64,000 nt of DNA, taken from assembly GCF_000226095.1 (NCBI RefSeq), contig NC_016475.1, forward strand, positions 4,526,001 through 4,590,000. Reading direction: 5' to 3'. The notes under the pieces were generated by a model that was not told where the DNA came from, made no database searches, and saw only the letters and a program-made list of their open reading frames with translations. Of this stretch, positions 45,451 through 58,285 are shown in pieces (the first letter of the stretch is position 1; each line of letters opens with the position of its first letter). The stretch is from Thermothelomyces thermophilus ATCC 42464 (lineage: Eukaryota > Ascomycota > Sordariomycetes > Sordariales > Chaetomiaceae). Position numbers and translations under genes: made by a program.

Positions 45451-45636
45451 ATACCCCCTAGTTAGGCGCGATAGTTGCTTTAACTACTTGTCGTAATGTT
45501 GTTTCTGGTGTTATATCTTATATTATACCTTCCTTGACCGATTATTCTAGGTACCTACCTTCCTAATTTAGTAGTTTTAAAAGAATCGAGGGTATTTAAG
45601 TAATTCTTTTAAAATAGTAATTTAAATATTACTATT

Positions 45637-45712
45637 ATTATAATAATAATAATACTAATAATAATAGTAATAATAACTATAATAATAATAATGGTAATAA
45701 TAATAGTAAAAT
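45637..45712. repeat. Degenerate AAT/ATT trinucleotide tract
   Basis: About 75 bp of imperfect ATA/TAA units inside the Copia 3' region. Confidence 0.8.
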
Positions 45713-46078
45713 AGTACCCCTTATACTTAAATTAGAGAATGGCTTACTAGCTATATCTAATATATCTATTATAGCCTTAGTCGAGCTAGGCAAGTCTATT
45801 GTTACTTCTAGCTTGGCTAGGGCTACTATAGCCGGCAGGTTAACGCTTATGCCTATTATACCCTAGAAATATAAGTATATTAATAGTAAGTCGCTATAAG
45901 TGCTCCTATTTGCTCTATTTATTCGATTTTCTTTAGTTCTATCGCTAGTTTTATAATTTTCTATTAAATCTATTAATTTTAAGCAATTCTAGCGATTTTT
46001 CGCTATTTCTTCATTATATAGTTTCGCTTTATAGTTTCCTAGTCGAAAAGTCGACTTTAATCATAGTTCCTAAGTACT

Positions 46079-46840
46079 ATATCGATCGTTTCTAGGTCTT
46101 ACAAGTTAACGGATTATAGTATAATTAATGCTCTTAAGCTTTATAAGGTCCCTTATAATATATATATACACTTAGCATTAGCTAGTCATTCTCTTAGCAA
46201 ATGTTATAATCATTCTAGCCCTAGCTCCTACTACTACTATTATTACTATAGTAGTTATAAGTGTTTTAAGATATATATTCTTTGCTTATTAGTAACTAAT
46301 CGCTCTTACTATACTCTTACTAACTAGAATATTAGTCCTTCTTCTTATATTAAAGCGACTTTAGCTTTAACTAAGGTACTATTAGAGGGTACTAAGGCCT
46401 CTATAAGTATCTAGACCCTACCCCCTATATATAAGTATATTATAGATACTAACTTATATATATAGGATCTTAAGAAGTTATATATAGTCCTCTATAGCAA
46501 CTTTAAACGTACTAGGGTTTCCCTAGATAAGGACGACAAGGTCAAGGGAGATAATTCGGAGCTTGTACGCTTTATAAAGATCAGACGGTCTGTCTTCGAG
46601 ATTTTTCACTAGGTTGATAAAATCAAGGAAGAGCGTATAGCTCGCGCTAGCGCTAACGAGGACATATCGGCTACTATCAAGTAGCCGGCTAATAGCTAGG
46701 ACAAGGGTAAGGGCAAGGCGGTTAATGATAATAGTAATGCTTAGATAGAGTAGGATGCTAGTCTAGTGTCTCTAGGAGCTCGGGATAGCGTTTCAGGTAC
46801 TAGTAAGCGCCCTAATTTATTTTGCTTCTTCTTAATTTGA
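46079..46840 (+). pseudogene. Antisense reading frame in the Copia 3' region, RIP-interrupted
   Basis: Opposite in orientation to gag-pol and convergent with it. In phase with 46,061 the frame runs about 250 codons to TGA at 46,838. All eight internal stops I count are TAG, with none TAA or TGA, although the sequence is very AT-rich. Read as mutated CAG codons, the product would be His/Ser/Tyr-rich at the start and Lys/Glu/Asp-rich later (for example SLDKDDKVKGDNSELVRFIK and DKGKGKAVNDNSNA). No known domain recognised. Accessory antisense ORFs at this place are known from some plant LTR elements; the parallel is my inference. Confidence 0.45.
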
Positions 46841-46859
46841 CTAGTTTCCCTTACTCCTC

Positions 46860-49800
46860 TGCTTATATAAGCCTATAACTAATATTTTAGAGATTAAGGA
46901 GCGCTCTTTATCGCTTAAACGCTTATTAGCTAAGTCATTTTATAAGCCTATCTACTAGTATTTGACTAGTTAGTAGATATATTACTTCGAACGTTCCTTT
47001 TATAACTTCCTAGTATAGTTATAAGTTATAGATATCTATATACTATAGGTAAGTATTGATATATTTGTTCTTTATAACTATTAGTTAAATAGTTTACTAA
47101 TTGTTATAATATATCTTCTAGGGCTTACCAAGATTAAGAGCGATATCTTCGAATAGCCTCTTAAGCGCTATAGTCTCTCTTACTATAAGAGAGAGGATTA
47201 GAAGTTCTACTTTAGTATTATACGTCATAACGGTATTCTAATACGATACTTTCTATATAATAGGTCCTCTAAATAAGAAGATAATATATCCTTATAATGA
47301 ATACCATATATCTAGATCATCTATATATAATATATCTCCAGCTATTAAGAGTATTAGATTATCTAGCGCTTACTTTCTACTATACTAAATTGATAGGTAA
47401 GAAGTCCTATATAGATATCTTATAACTTGCCTTACTTCTAATAAGTAGTCTAGACTTAGGTTAGTTAGATATTAAGATAATACTATATAAGCGTATACTA
47501 TATTAGGTTATAATATTACTATATAATATAGGATTAAGCTAACTAGCTTCTAATACTCCTTGATCTATACGTTAGTAGCTATCTCTTCGAACTTCTTAAG
47601 TTCTTTATAGCTTAAGGGAGTTAGCTTAAATGTACTAGGTACGTCTAATCTAAACCGCTTTACTACCTTCTTAATATACTAATTGTAGACAAGCTAGACT
47701 TTACGTATAGAGTTATCTCGAATTACCCTAATCCCAAGAAACTAACTAATATCCCCTTGCTTATAGATATTATAACAAGCTTTAATTTCTTCTATTATAT
47801 ACTCTACCGCTATAGCGTTCTTTTAATAGAAGAAGATAAGGAAGTTATCAATATAGAAAACGAGTATAACATATTTATCTTGGCTTAGAAATAGACACTT
47901 CTCCTCCCTTAAAGACTGTAAGCTAAGCTTAGAAAGCATTTTATAGAACTCCTTATACTATAGAAGCGGCGAGTCCCTTAAGCCGTATAGGGCTTACAAG
48001 AGTTCTATATACTTCCCTAGCTATTTAAAGCCTTATGGAAGTTCGTAGACAATAGGGTCGTTTTCTGGCCTCTTTACGTTAAGGAACGCTTACACTATAT
48101 CGAACTATTTAACTTTAAGATCAAAATACACTATAAGCGCTATTATTATTCGGAACGTTTACGCTACCAGTATAATAATATATATATTCTCTAGACCGCT
48201 TATATCTTATAGATCGCCATATATATATATCTATAACTTACACTTCTTAAGGAAACTGTCCTTGTTAAACTTATACGTAAATACCTACTTTAATAATATA
48301 GAACGTACTTTTGCCTACTCGTAGGGGATGACTTTCTATATTCCCCTGCTTTCTAAGTTATATATCTCGTCTCTAGCTACTTCTTTAAACTATTCTTCTA
48401 ATAGGTAGTTATATAGGTCCTTCTAGTTATTAGGTAGTTAGACAAGTTTATTAATATATTAATACGGCTTATTCGGAGATACTCCTAGGCATATAATATC
48501 TTTCTATCATACTATAGTTACAAATACCATATATAACATTCATATACTCTAGTCGTTTAGGTAAACTTCCTATTGATTAGGCAGGTAAGTTATATAAAAC
48601 TACTAGAATTCTAGAGTAGTGGTTCGAAAGGAGTAGCTATAGTTAACCCTTTCTCGATAGCGTAGTCTATCGTTTAACTATATAGGGTCCTAGGGCTATA
48701 GAGCCTTCCTCCTCCTACCTCTGCCTCTCTGTATAGGAGGTTACTAAGTTCTTTCTCCTTTGTCTATACTCTCTAGAGGAGGCGCTAGCTGATCTGGAGT
48801 TTGCTTAGTACTCTATTCCTCCTAATCTTATACCTAGGAAGATATGTCGGTAGTATTGTCCCTAGCTTCCGACCCTTCTACTAATTCGTCGCGCGTATTA
48901 GATATATCTATAGAAGGTACTTCTCCCTCTGGTTAGGGATCTTCCCTACTCTCCTAGGCTACTAGTTAGCTAGCTAGAGTCTTAGGAGGCCCTAAGTCTA
49001 AACCTCTGTCTTAACGTTAAGCTCCTTCTTCTTCTGCTAGTATAGAGCGTTCTAACGTAGGCTTAGGTATATATTTAGGGGTTAAGAGTCCTCTAAAGCT
49101 CTCTATCTACTTGGTAAGTTCTTCTATTACTCCTTCTTAAGCTATAAGCGGTTAAGAAGCTATTAGTTTAGCTATAGGCTACATTTCTAAGAGCTCCTCC
49201 CTTACCCCCGAGTCTTGACCCTATTACTAGAGAGGTTCTTCTATCACCGGACTTATCTACGATAGGGGCTAAGTTATAGTGATAGAGTTTTATATAGGTT
49301 AACAGGTCTACTCTAACGCTTGCTAGAGAAACTAACTATCCTAGGAATCCTTATTAAGGTCAAAAAGATCGACTTTATAGCTTGAGATAGTAACGGATTG
49401 TTCTTTTAGTTACGTTTCTTCTAGGCGGAAAAATGTCTTCTTGTTAAAGCGAACGTTACGAGTTATAATAACCCTATCAAGCTTAGGTATCTAGATATAA
49501 TAAATATTAGATATACGATATTCTATAAGATACCCTATTAGCCTATATAGTAGCACCTTAAAGTCCTTTATATGCCTATTTGCTTCCCTATCCCTATAGA
49601 GGATATATACCCTATACCTATATATAAAGATGCTACTCTAATCTAGGTATAAATTGCTAATTATTACGATAATAAATCTAGGCTTATACTAGTAAAAATA
49701 CCATTTGAACTAGGAATAGAGCGTCTTATTAAGACTCTTAAACTTATAAGCTTTGCTTAGGCTAATTGAATATAGGTATATTATGGCTTATATACTTTCT

Positions 49801-52190
49801 AACTAGAGCTTCTTAGGTAGATTCGCTCCATTTAGTATCTTAATTAAGTATAAGATTAGTTCCTACCCTACTCGCTTAGCTAGTCCGTTTAGTTTATAGG
49901 TATATAATAGCGATAGTTTAAGATTAATACCACTCTCTATTAGCTATATTTAGTACTATAAAGGCGCTCGCCCTATAAAACTAATCGTTATAACGTTATT
50001 ATCCTACTTAATCTTAGAGATAGTAAGCCTATATTAATATCTTACCTAGCTCTCGAAGTTCTAAATGACTCCTAGAATCTCCTCTAACGTCTTCGTCGTT
50101 AGTAGAAAAGGGAATAGCTTACTACTATACTTATTAACAATTACAAGCAACTAGCGTAATCTATTAATCGCTTCTAGGAAGTTAAAAAGATCCTACGTGA
50201 CACGCTAGAACGGACAGGCTGACTTTTACTTAGGTGGCCTTCTTAAGATAACCTTCCTAGTATAAGTGTAAGTGTAGCTCTTATACTTAATATACGCTGT
50301 CCCTTTGATCTTGACATTCCTAGCGTTATTAATAAGTGCTTTTAACGCTTCTAGACCGAGATGTCCTGCTCTTAAGTGCTAGAGTTCCTTAGTATCCTCC
50401 TTTATAGTAGAGGAAGCTTATATATACAACCTCTTTCCCTATATAACGAATATACTCTAGAAAGATATTTAGGTATTGACTAAGCCCGTATTACTAATCA
50501 TTATATAGCTTAGAAAGCTTAGGTAGTGGGAAAGTAGCTTATATTCGAGGAAAGTAAGATTATACCTACATTCTAACTTTCTAAGGATAACGTTCTTCTC
50601 TAGCGTTCTATACTATAATAAGTAATCTAAACTATAGTACTATACTCTTACCTTAAGTAATAGAGTCTCTAAGATAATATTTATATAGAACCCTTTGATA
50701 ATAGCGATATCCTTAAGCGTTAGACTCTCTATATATAGACTATGTAGTCCATCTAATACGTTCTTGATGATTCGAGTTCCTTTCCTACTTATAGGAAATG
50801 TCATTATACCTACTTCTACGAACTCTGGCTTATTAAGCTTGATAAAGGACCTAAGGACAAGGAACTTCTTATCGTTAACTAGGTAGGTAGACCTATAAGT
50901 ATTAACTATAGTGCTTTCTAATAGAGGATAGTGCTATATACCAATAGTATTAAATATATAATAGTAGCTTATAAGCTTTCTAAGTAGCTAAGGGCTAATT
51001 ACTAAAGCATTAAGGGAATTAAGGTATCCTACCCCTAACTACCTAGAATAGGATAGCTCCCCTTACTTAGCAATAAGCTAACTCTTTAACTTAGCCTATC
51101 TCGGCTATTCGAGTTACTTATAGATTCTTTTATATTCCTTTTTAGAGAGGTATATATACTACTTATTACTATATAAGGCTTACCTAAGTACATTACAGTC
51201 TACTAGTTCCTACTTATATCTAGGTCGCTTATAAGGGCACTTATAGTCCTTCTAGTAAGTCTAGGAGCTCCCTACTTTCTCTTTACCACTCTTTTTAGCC
51301 ATTATAAGCTATAGAGTTATAAACGCTAAATATTTCTAAGAGATCCTACTAGAGTTATCATTATTAATAAAGATCTCTACTAGGCATATAAGCTTTCTAA
51401 GCTTAGGAAGACTCTTACCTAATATATTAGCTACTTTAGCTTTTCTCTTCTTATATACTACCTAGTCTAGTAGAATTTATATACTAATAGTATTAAGGAA
51501 GGCAAAGATTCCTTAGGCATCCTATACCTTTAGAATATTATACTAGAGCGCTTACTCGAATATAATACTAAATTCCTAGAGCTAGCGCTAAGGATTAACT
51601 CCTAAGCACTTAGCGACATCTAGGTAAGTAATATATTAAGCTACAATTAGAATATATATACTAGTTTCTAAGGGAGTAATTATATCTTAGAGCGCTTATA
51701 CTATAGCCCTATTATCATTTATACCCCTTTCTTTTCTAGCTCTAGCTATATAGTAAAGATACGGTTCTATAGTCTTCTTAATCTAGCTCTAAAGCGTTAT
51801 ATAATTCCCAGAGTTCTTAGTAAAAAGGGTAATATCAACTCTTTACTACTCATTTAGACTCGAAAGCTCTTTACTAATCTCTTCTATAGTAGGTATATAG
51901 TCGGTAAATAGAGTAGAGGTATCTACTATAGGGGTAGAAATCCTAGAAGGGCCTAACGCTAGTATAAGTACTTTAAGACGCTACTTTCGAACCGCTTTAA
52001 TAATATTCTCTAAAGCTTACTTATATATTAGGCGTTATAGTATATACTTGCTTGGTTCGTAGTTATCTTCTAGGTCGACTTCCTTCTAGATTTTCAGGAA
52101 TCTAGCCTTTAACTTAAGAGTATTATACTAGGAGGGCTAGCTACTAGCGTTAGTAAGGTATATAAAGTACTCGTTCGAGGACTTAGTCAT
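46860..52190 (-). pseudogene. Copia gag-pol remnant
   Basis: Gag begins at ATG 52,190 (MTKSSNEYFIYLTNASS) and runs to about 51,200, with a Cys/Lys-rich zinc-finger-like end near 51,200-51,290. The protease region lies at about 50,950-50,600. Integrase shows its conserved C-terminal block as NGLAKRVGQELILYL and LPKKLQLES at about 49,900-49,790. Reverse transcriptase covers about 48,540-47,580, with VFYIDNFLIFF (ancestral YVDDFLIF) near 47,850 and QFLGIRVIRD downstream. RNase H ends the polyprotein at about 47,560-46,860, with KVELLILSLIVRETIALKRL near 47,180. Stops are TAG/TAA throughout; Asp-to-Asn in the RT box fits RIP. Confidence 0.85.
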
Positions 52191-52313
52191 AGTTAAACAC
52201 GTTATAGAGTAATAGTAGGAACAGAGTATATATATTTATAGAGGAGTAAGCTCTTAACTAGTTAATTTAATGCTAGTTCGGCAGAGGAGTAGTCAAAGCG
52301 CTAGGCTTATAAC

Positions 52314-52526
52314 TGCTAAACGTAGTTACAAGCTCGAATAAGCGTATAGGAGGCGTTAAGAGTAGTGGCAAGGAAGGAACAGAAAGAGTGCCTTGTTAAA
52401 CTATCTATAAAGGAGAGAAAGAGCGATATAAATAGACAAAGGAAAGATGATCTATACGTCTATAAGGCTATAAAGTGGCTTATAGCGCTTATAGCTAGAA
52501 TCCTAGAAGCTCTGTCGCTTCTAACA
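52314..52526 (-). repeat. 5' LTR of the Copia element (right copy)
   Basis: On the minus strand it begins TGTTAGAAGCGACAGAGC and ends in CA, with TG...CA termini typical of LTRs. It matches 45,239-45,450. Confidence 0.92.
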
Positions 52527-53501
52527 ATATATTATAATTGAGACGCTTCTAGACGCTAAATATTACTTCTAAATGAGGTTGCTATTTCTATTTCCAGGGA
52601 TAAGCCTAGTGTCTAGTTAGGCAAGATTCTAGCTCTAACAGCAGGCAAGCCCTAGCCTTACTATTAATACATTAATAGTACAGCACTTTATCTTAGCAAA
52701 AGAAGGTCAATCGTCAAGTCGTTAACGGTTCTACCAGGAATAACAAATATAAACCATCGAATCAGCAGGTTAAGAGAGTTTAGAGGGTTACAGCGGCAGC
52801 TAGGAAGGAGGCCTAGCCTTTATATATCGAAATATAAAGCAAGACTACACCGCCAAAGACAGACATATTAACGTTTGACGGTATGGTCGCGGCCGTTTTG
52901 CGGCGTTTTGCCTTGCCCCCTAGATAAAATAGCCCTTACCAGCTTGACTATGGGAGAGCGGACGGGATCCCGTATTTTCTGGTAGGTATGGTTGTATGTG
53001 CTTGTCCCCTGCAGAAGTCAGGTTGATATATGTTCGTTCTTGCATTTCAGAAAAACGCAACAGTGTCACTCCACATATAGGATTTGTCCCTCTTCGCGGC
53101 GAAGCCGGCAGGCAACCGTCTTGCCGAACATAACAGTGCTTGCCTCTTCGCAAAGTACCAGGAAACTTAAACAATGACTCTTCCAGATTGCAGGTGCCCA
53201 CTACCTGTATGCATGGTGGTATGTCACCCCTCTGGACTTCATGGCACATACACAATCTGGCAACCCCGTCAATTGAACGGCTGCCTCTGTCGACAGCAAG
53301 CGGGGTGACTGTCCATTGCACACACACCAAGCCAGAACTCCCCAAAACTCCGCTACAAGTTGATACAGGCCCTCACCAAATTCCATACCAGATTCAGAAA
53401 ACCTCGATGATACTTCAACGACACTTAGAAATGCCGTTTCCACCGCTCCTTAACTACCTGTTACTGTGTGAACAACCTCCAGTCCCATCCTCACCCACGG
53501 C
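52527..53501. other. Transition from repeat block to gene island
   Basis: AT-rich, unidentified DNA to about 52,900, then ordinary composition 3' of the isu1 gene. No gene or complete repeat seen; the 141-codon minus-strand frame at 52,920-53,345 has no family signal. Confidence 0.5.
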
Positions 53502-54347
53502 TCATGCCGCCGCTGACTCGAGCTTGGCTTCCCTCCCGGCGAGGTTGGTAGGCCTGGCGTCGGGGTTCTTCTTGTAGTAGTTGTTGATCGCCGACTTGAT
53601 TGCATCCTCAGCAAGCATACTGCAATGGAGCTTGACCGGCGGCAGGCACTGAGAAACATACACGTTAGCCTATCGTTGGAAGAGACTGGGGAGCGAAGTG
53701 CGACATACCAGCTCCTTGGCAATCTCGGTGTTCTTCACTTTTGAGGCCTGATCAAGGGTCATGCCGCGGACCAACTCTGTGAGGTAGCTCGAGGAAGCGC
53801 TGAATTCAAGGTCAGCATCCGCACAGAACCCTGCATGATGAGAAAATGCGTCCTTACATTGCGGAGCCGCAACCAAACGTCTTGAACCGCACATCGCTGA
53901 TGACCTTTGTCTCTGGGTCGACCTTAATATGGAGCCGCATCACATCGCCACACTACCGGTATCGCCGAGTTAGCCTCGAACCAGAAACCTGGGGTCGGTT
54001 TTGTAACTTACGGCTGGCGCGCCCACCAGGCCCTCGCCCACCGACTTATCCGTCTTGTCTAATGTGCCGACGTTGCGCGGGCGCGAGTAGTCTGTTGTGG
54101 CGAATGTTAGCCAACCAGTTCCAATCGCGAATGTTAGCCAACCAGTTCCAATCGCTATTCAGCTAGCAGGAGCGACCGAGCGCAGATGAGGAGGCGGCGA
54201 CGTACGATCGAGGACCTTCTCGTGGTATTGGCGTTTTTGTGGTTGAGCGACCAAGGGCGCAATCTGTCGGGGCGCCGGGGGGGCGAGTGGCCGGACCGAG
54301 GTTGCCAGAGCTCGACGTGACACCGCGCAGACCGTTCTCGAGAACAT
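53502..54347 (-). CDS. isu1: Iron-sulfur cluster assembly scaffold protein (IscU/Isu1), mitochondrial
   Basis: Five exons: 54,347-54,206, 54,091-54,012, 53,952-53,858, 53,799-53,709 and 53,648-53,502, giving 184 aa. Residues 1-40 are Arg/Ala/Pro-rich without acidic residues, a mitochondrial targeting sequence. The scaffold follows from [16 protein letters not shown]. The three ligand Cys are in place: GAPAC (Cys75) followed by [18 protein letters not shown] (Cys102) and [15 protein letters not shown] (Cys145). LPPVK (138-142) is the Hsp70/Ssq1 recognition motif. In mitochondria Isu1 receives sulfur from Nfs1 and passes the 2Fe-2S cluster on; it is usually essential. Intron 1 has an internal 27-bp tandem duplication. 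It shares a 1-kb divergent upstream region with ubp14. Confidence 0.96.
54101..54154. repeat. Perfect 27-bp tandem duplication in isu1 intron 1
   Basis: CGAATGTTAGCCAACCAGTT plus seven bases occurs at 54,101-54,127 and again at 54,128-54,154. On the coding strand each unit contains GGCTAACAT, a branch-site-like sequence, near the acceptor at 54,092. Confidence 0.95.
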
Positions 54348-55351
54348 TTTCAGGTGCTGTGTATTCTGTGATGCCGTGCGAGGGAGAATATGTAGGAATC
54401 GTGATGTGCGAGTCGATCTTGGATGGCAATATCAGATTTTGTATGTTAGGCGTTGTTTGCTAGATTGGGGAAGAGAGCAAAGTGCCAAAAAGTTCCAGAG
54501 GATGCGGGACTTGATCATGACGATTGCTAGGGGCGATTTCCCGCTCGGGGTTTGAGCCGGACCGCTTAGCAAAAGTGGGTCGTTTTCAGTGTAAATTCCA
54601 CCACTTTCAGTTAGCCACGGACAATCGCGGCAATTGCTCGGTCGGGCTTGGCACGCGAGCGCCATGCCGACGTCGGCTAGTGCAGAGCGTCCGCGGAGAT
54701 AAGATTGATTGATAACGGAAACCGAGCTGCAATGGATTTGGTCGTCACAGCTCGATAGCTGCAGTTACGGATTACCTAATGAGGCACGCCACACAGCCCA
54801 CAAAGAATCTTACCAGAACTCTCCACGTTTTGAGAGAACTCGTTTACCATGCGCATGTATTCCTTCATACAGTGGTATGTACGGTGCGGTCTTGGTTTAT
54901 GATAGATATATAGGCAGAGTAGTCGGAAAGAGCTCGAGTATATTCCAAAATGAACCTGGAGGAGTTAGTGCACAGGTGTTTATGAGGGAGCTACTTTCGT
55001 AATGTGAGTAGTCTGTAAAGCGCCAGGAATGTAGTCAGGATCTCGGTTGGTGCAGTCGCTGCTGATTTCCTCCGTGCGAGACTGGTCACACAGTGCGCGT
55101 GGACCGCGGCATGGGAACTGCCAGGCTACGAACGCTTGCCCGCGACAAGGAGCTGCATCATCGCGGGGCTGTTGCCTGGTCTTTGCCCCGCGTCTCAGCT
55201 GCTGCCAGCTTTCCAGGTCGTCCCCACCAACACCAGTAAGCTTGTGCTACGACCTTGAAGGTGCAGGTTCAGACCACTAGATCCAGCTTCGATACTCTCA
55301 AATCCGAAAGTACCCTTCGAGTTTCCGGAGCAAGCACAGCCCTGACAATTC
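54348..55351. promoter_or_regulatory. Divergent promoter region of isu1 and ubp14
   Basis: 1.0 kb between two genes that point away from each other. It contains TACGGATTAC at 54,766-54,775. No TATA box assignable. Confidence 0.55.
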
Positions 55352-57885
55352 ATGATGGTTTGCTCGCACATCGGACCGGCCAGTAGGTTTCTCTGCTCTT
55401 TCCTTATTCCGTATGCCTCTGCGGAACTGACGGCTCCTCAGACCTGGCCAAGCCGACAGCCGCCGATTCGGTGTACCGCGAGGACTGCACCCAGTGCTTC
55501 GATTCCATCGTGCGTTTCTCCGCCGTCGTACCTTGAAGTTGGCCTAGGTTGACAAGATCAGGATGATCCCGCTGGGCTTGATGTATGCCTCAAGTGCTTC
55601 AACGGCGGCTGCGCAGGTGACCGCCACCATGCAAAGCTACACAGCAGCGCCCGGAAACATCCCCTAGTCCTCAACATCCGCCGCACGCGGAAGATGGTTG
55701 TCAGGGACGAGCCCCCGCCGAAGATGTCCAAGCTTGCCATTGCCGCCGAGACTGAAGCCGACCGCTACGACACGGCGCTGAAGGTCAAGTGCCTCGAGTG
55801 CGGGATCGACGACATCGACAAGAGCGACCCCACGATCGCTGCGACGGTGGACGCCATCATGAAGGCCAATACATTTTCGCGGAAAGAGGAGGTCAAGGCG
55901 TGGGAGCAGGAGCTGACCACCTGTGAACACATTCTTACGCTGCAGCAAGAACCTCCCCGGCAAATCGAGTCACAGGACCTAGGCCACTGCTCCAACTGCG
56001 ACTTGAACCAGAATCTCTGGCTTTGCCTCGAGTGTGGTAACCTTGGTTGCGGGCGGGCGCAGTTTGGCGGAGTGGGCGGAAACTCGCATGCCCTCGCTCA
56101 CTCTAAGGAGTCCTCACACGGAGTGGCCGTCAAGCTGGGTTCGATCACGCCCGAGGGGACCGCCGACGTGTACTGTTATGCTTGCGATGAAGAGCGGATA
56201 GATGATAACCTGGGTGCCCATCTCGCCAACTGGGGCATCATCCTGGCCGAGCGGCAGAAGACGGAAAAGAGCTTGACCGAGATGCAGATCGAGCAGAACC
56301 TACGGTGGGAGTTCTCCATGACAACAGACGACGGCAAAGAGTTGACCCCGCTCTTCGGACCCGGCCTGACAGGTCTCAAGAACCTTGGTAACAGCTGCTA
56401 CCTCGCCAGTATCCTTCAGTGCCTCTTTGACATGCCGTCCTTCCGGCAACGGTACGGTGGTGGCGTTGAGTCCCCCCCGGACGTGCTAGATCCTGCCCAG
56501 GACCTGGAGACTCAGCTGCGCAAGATTGGGGACGGCCTGCTCTCTGGTCGGTACTCCAAGCCGGATCCGGATGTGATTGCTTCGGAGCACTCTCCCGAGG
56601 TCCCGCATCAGAAGGGTCTTCAGCCATCCATGCTAAAACACCTCATCGGCCGCGGGCACGCCGAGTTCTCAACCATGCGGCAGCAAGACGCCTTTGAGCT
56701 TCTCCAGCACCTCGTCAAACTCATCACCAGGTCCCAGCACCCGGCCGGCCTCGGCGACCCCACGCGGGCCATGCGCTTCGTGATGGAGCAGCGGCTGCAG
56801 TGCCTGGGGTGCAAGAAGGTGCGGTACAGCAGCACGGAGCAGGACAGCATCTTCATCGACGTCCCGCTCGAGAAGCTCCCGGCGGAGGAGGGCCAAGAGC
56901 CCAAGTACAAGCCGGTCAACTTCAAGGAGTGTCTCGATACCCTGACGGCTCCCGAGATGGTCGAGTTGACATGCTCGGCGTGCGGGAGCAGGGACGGTTT
57001 CAGCAAGCGGCAGCTCTTCAAGACCTTTCCAGAGGTGCTGGTTGTCAATGCGCGCAAGATGGCCGTGGTGAACTGGGTCCCCGTCAAGGTGGACGTGCCG
57101 GTTCTGGTTGGAGAAGAACCCTTTCCTCTGGATCCGTATCTCTCCAAGGGACAGCAGCCCGACGAGGAATTGTTGCCGGAGGAGCCGGCCACGAGCAACG
57201 TGCCGGCGTTTGTGCCGAACCAGGAAGCGCTCGCCATGCTGGAAGGCATGGGATTCCCAAGGGTCCGGTGCGAAAAGGCGCTCCACGCAACAGGAAACGC
57301 GGATGCGAATGCGGCGATGGAGTGGCTGTTTGGCCACATGGATGATCCGGACATCGACACCCCCCTCGACCTCGGGGGTAGTGTTGGCAACGCCGGATAC
57401 ACGCCCGACCCGGAGAAGCTCGCTATGCTCGAGTCGATGGGGCTGGGCGGGCCGCGCGCGACCAAGGCGCTCAAGGAAACCAACGGGGACGTTGAGCGGG
57501 CGATCGAGTGGCTGTTCAGCCACCCCGACGACTCGGGCGAGATCGAGATTGAGGAGGCGGCCGGTGACGGTGGGGAGGGTGCGAAGAAGGGCGCGGTCGA
57601 GGCAGGTAGCAGCACGCTGCCGGTCAACTTCCAACTGCAGTCCATTGTGTGCCACAAGGGAACGAGCATTCACACCGGGTACGCTGGACCATCCCTCTTT
57701 AACGTGTTCTGTTCCGTGTTCGAAATAACGCTGACATGGCATTCAGACACTACGTGGCATTCATCCGCAAGAAGCTCGGTGACGAGACATCGTGGGTGCT
57801 CTTCAATGACGAGAAGGTGGTCAAGGTGGTGGATGTGGAGGAAATGAAGAAATTTGCCTATGTCTACTTCTTCCGGCGAGTTTGA
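55352..57885 (+). CDS. ubp14: Ubiquitin carboxyl-terminal hydrolase (Ubp14/USP5 type)
   Basis: Disassembles unanchored polyubiquitin chains, keeping the proteasome free of them. Four exons: 55,352-55,382, 55,442-55,509, 55,562-57,678 and 57,747-57,885, 784 aa, like yeast Ubp14. A second ATG at 55,355 would shorten it by one residue. The small exons restore the N-terminal variant zinc finger (CSHI...VYREDCTQCFDSI...DVCLKCFNGGC). The ZnF-UBP domain at about 170-250 starts HCSNC and contains CLECGNLGCGR. The catalytic Cys box NLGNSCYLASILQCLFDMP places Cys312, and GHYVAFIRKK places the His at 740, which only appears after removing intron 3. Two UBA domains lie at about 586-627 and 650-690. The complete set of active-site residues predicts an active enzyme. 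Confidence 0.96.
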
Positions 57886-58285
57886 GTGTACCTAGTGACG
57901 GGGACGTGCGTATGTTGGGGCGGAGTTTATGGGGTGTGTTGACATGACAATTGCCTGGACGGTGCAGTACAAACCGGTGGAGAGGGATGACCATTTATGG
58001 ACCGAGGGTGGCGAGAAAAAACAAGAAAACAAACAAACAACAACAACAAAAAAAAGCCCGTAATATTCGTTCCGATTATCCACTGCTTGTTGAGCCTGTT
58101 TACTTTCCTGTCCTTCCACTCCAACTCCTCAACTCCCTGCCAATCCCGAATGAAGAGAGCAAAAATCATTAGACGTCCATTCAGATGAGGGAGGAAAAAA
58201 ACGAAAAAGCAAAAGACCAATCCCCCTTCTTTGTGTTCCCTTCCCTTCCCGCTGTCATTTTGATGTGACCAGTCTTGAATGTGCT
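57886..58285. other. Convergent 3' intergenic region
   Basis: 400 bp between the stops of ubp14 (+) and mad2 (-). It is A/CAA-rich near 58,017-58,053 and would hold both 3' ends. No gene seen. Confidence 0.6.

Larger units (their letters stand above)
45239..52526 (-). mobile_element. Complete Copia LTR retrotransposon, minus strand, RIP-inactivated
   Basis: A 7.3-kb element with LTRs of about 212 bp and an ATATA target duplication. On the minus strand the order is gag, protease, integrase, reverse transcriptase, RNase H. Integrase before RT defines Copia. All frames are broken by TAG/TAA at probable Gln codons. An additional plus-strand frame lies between RNase H and the 3' (left) LTR. This one insertion makes up essentially the whole second AT-rich block. 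Confidence 0.92.

Noticed and set aside
50695-50886. 63-codon plus-strand open frame in the Copia element
   Set aside because: Antisense to the protease region of pol; the pol frame explains the sequence better.
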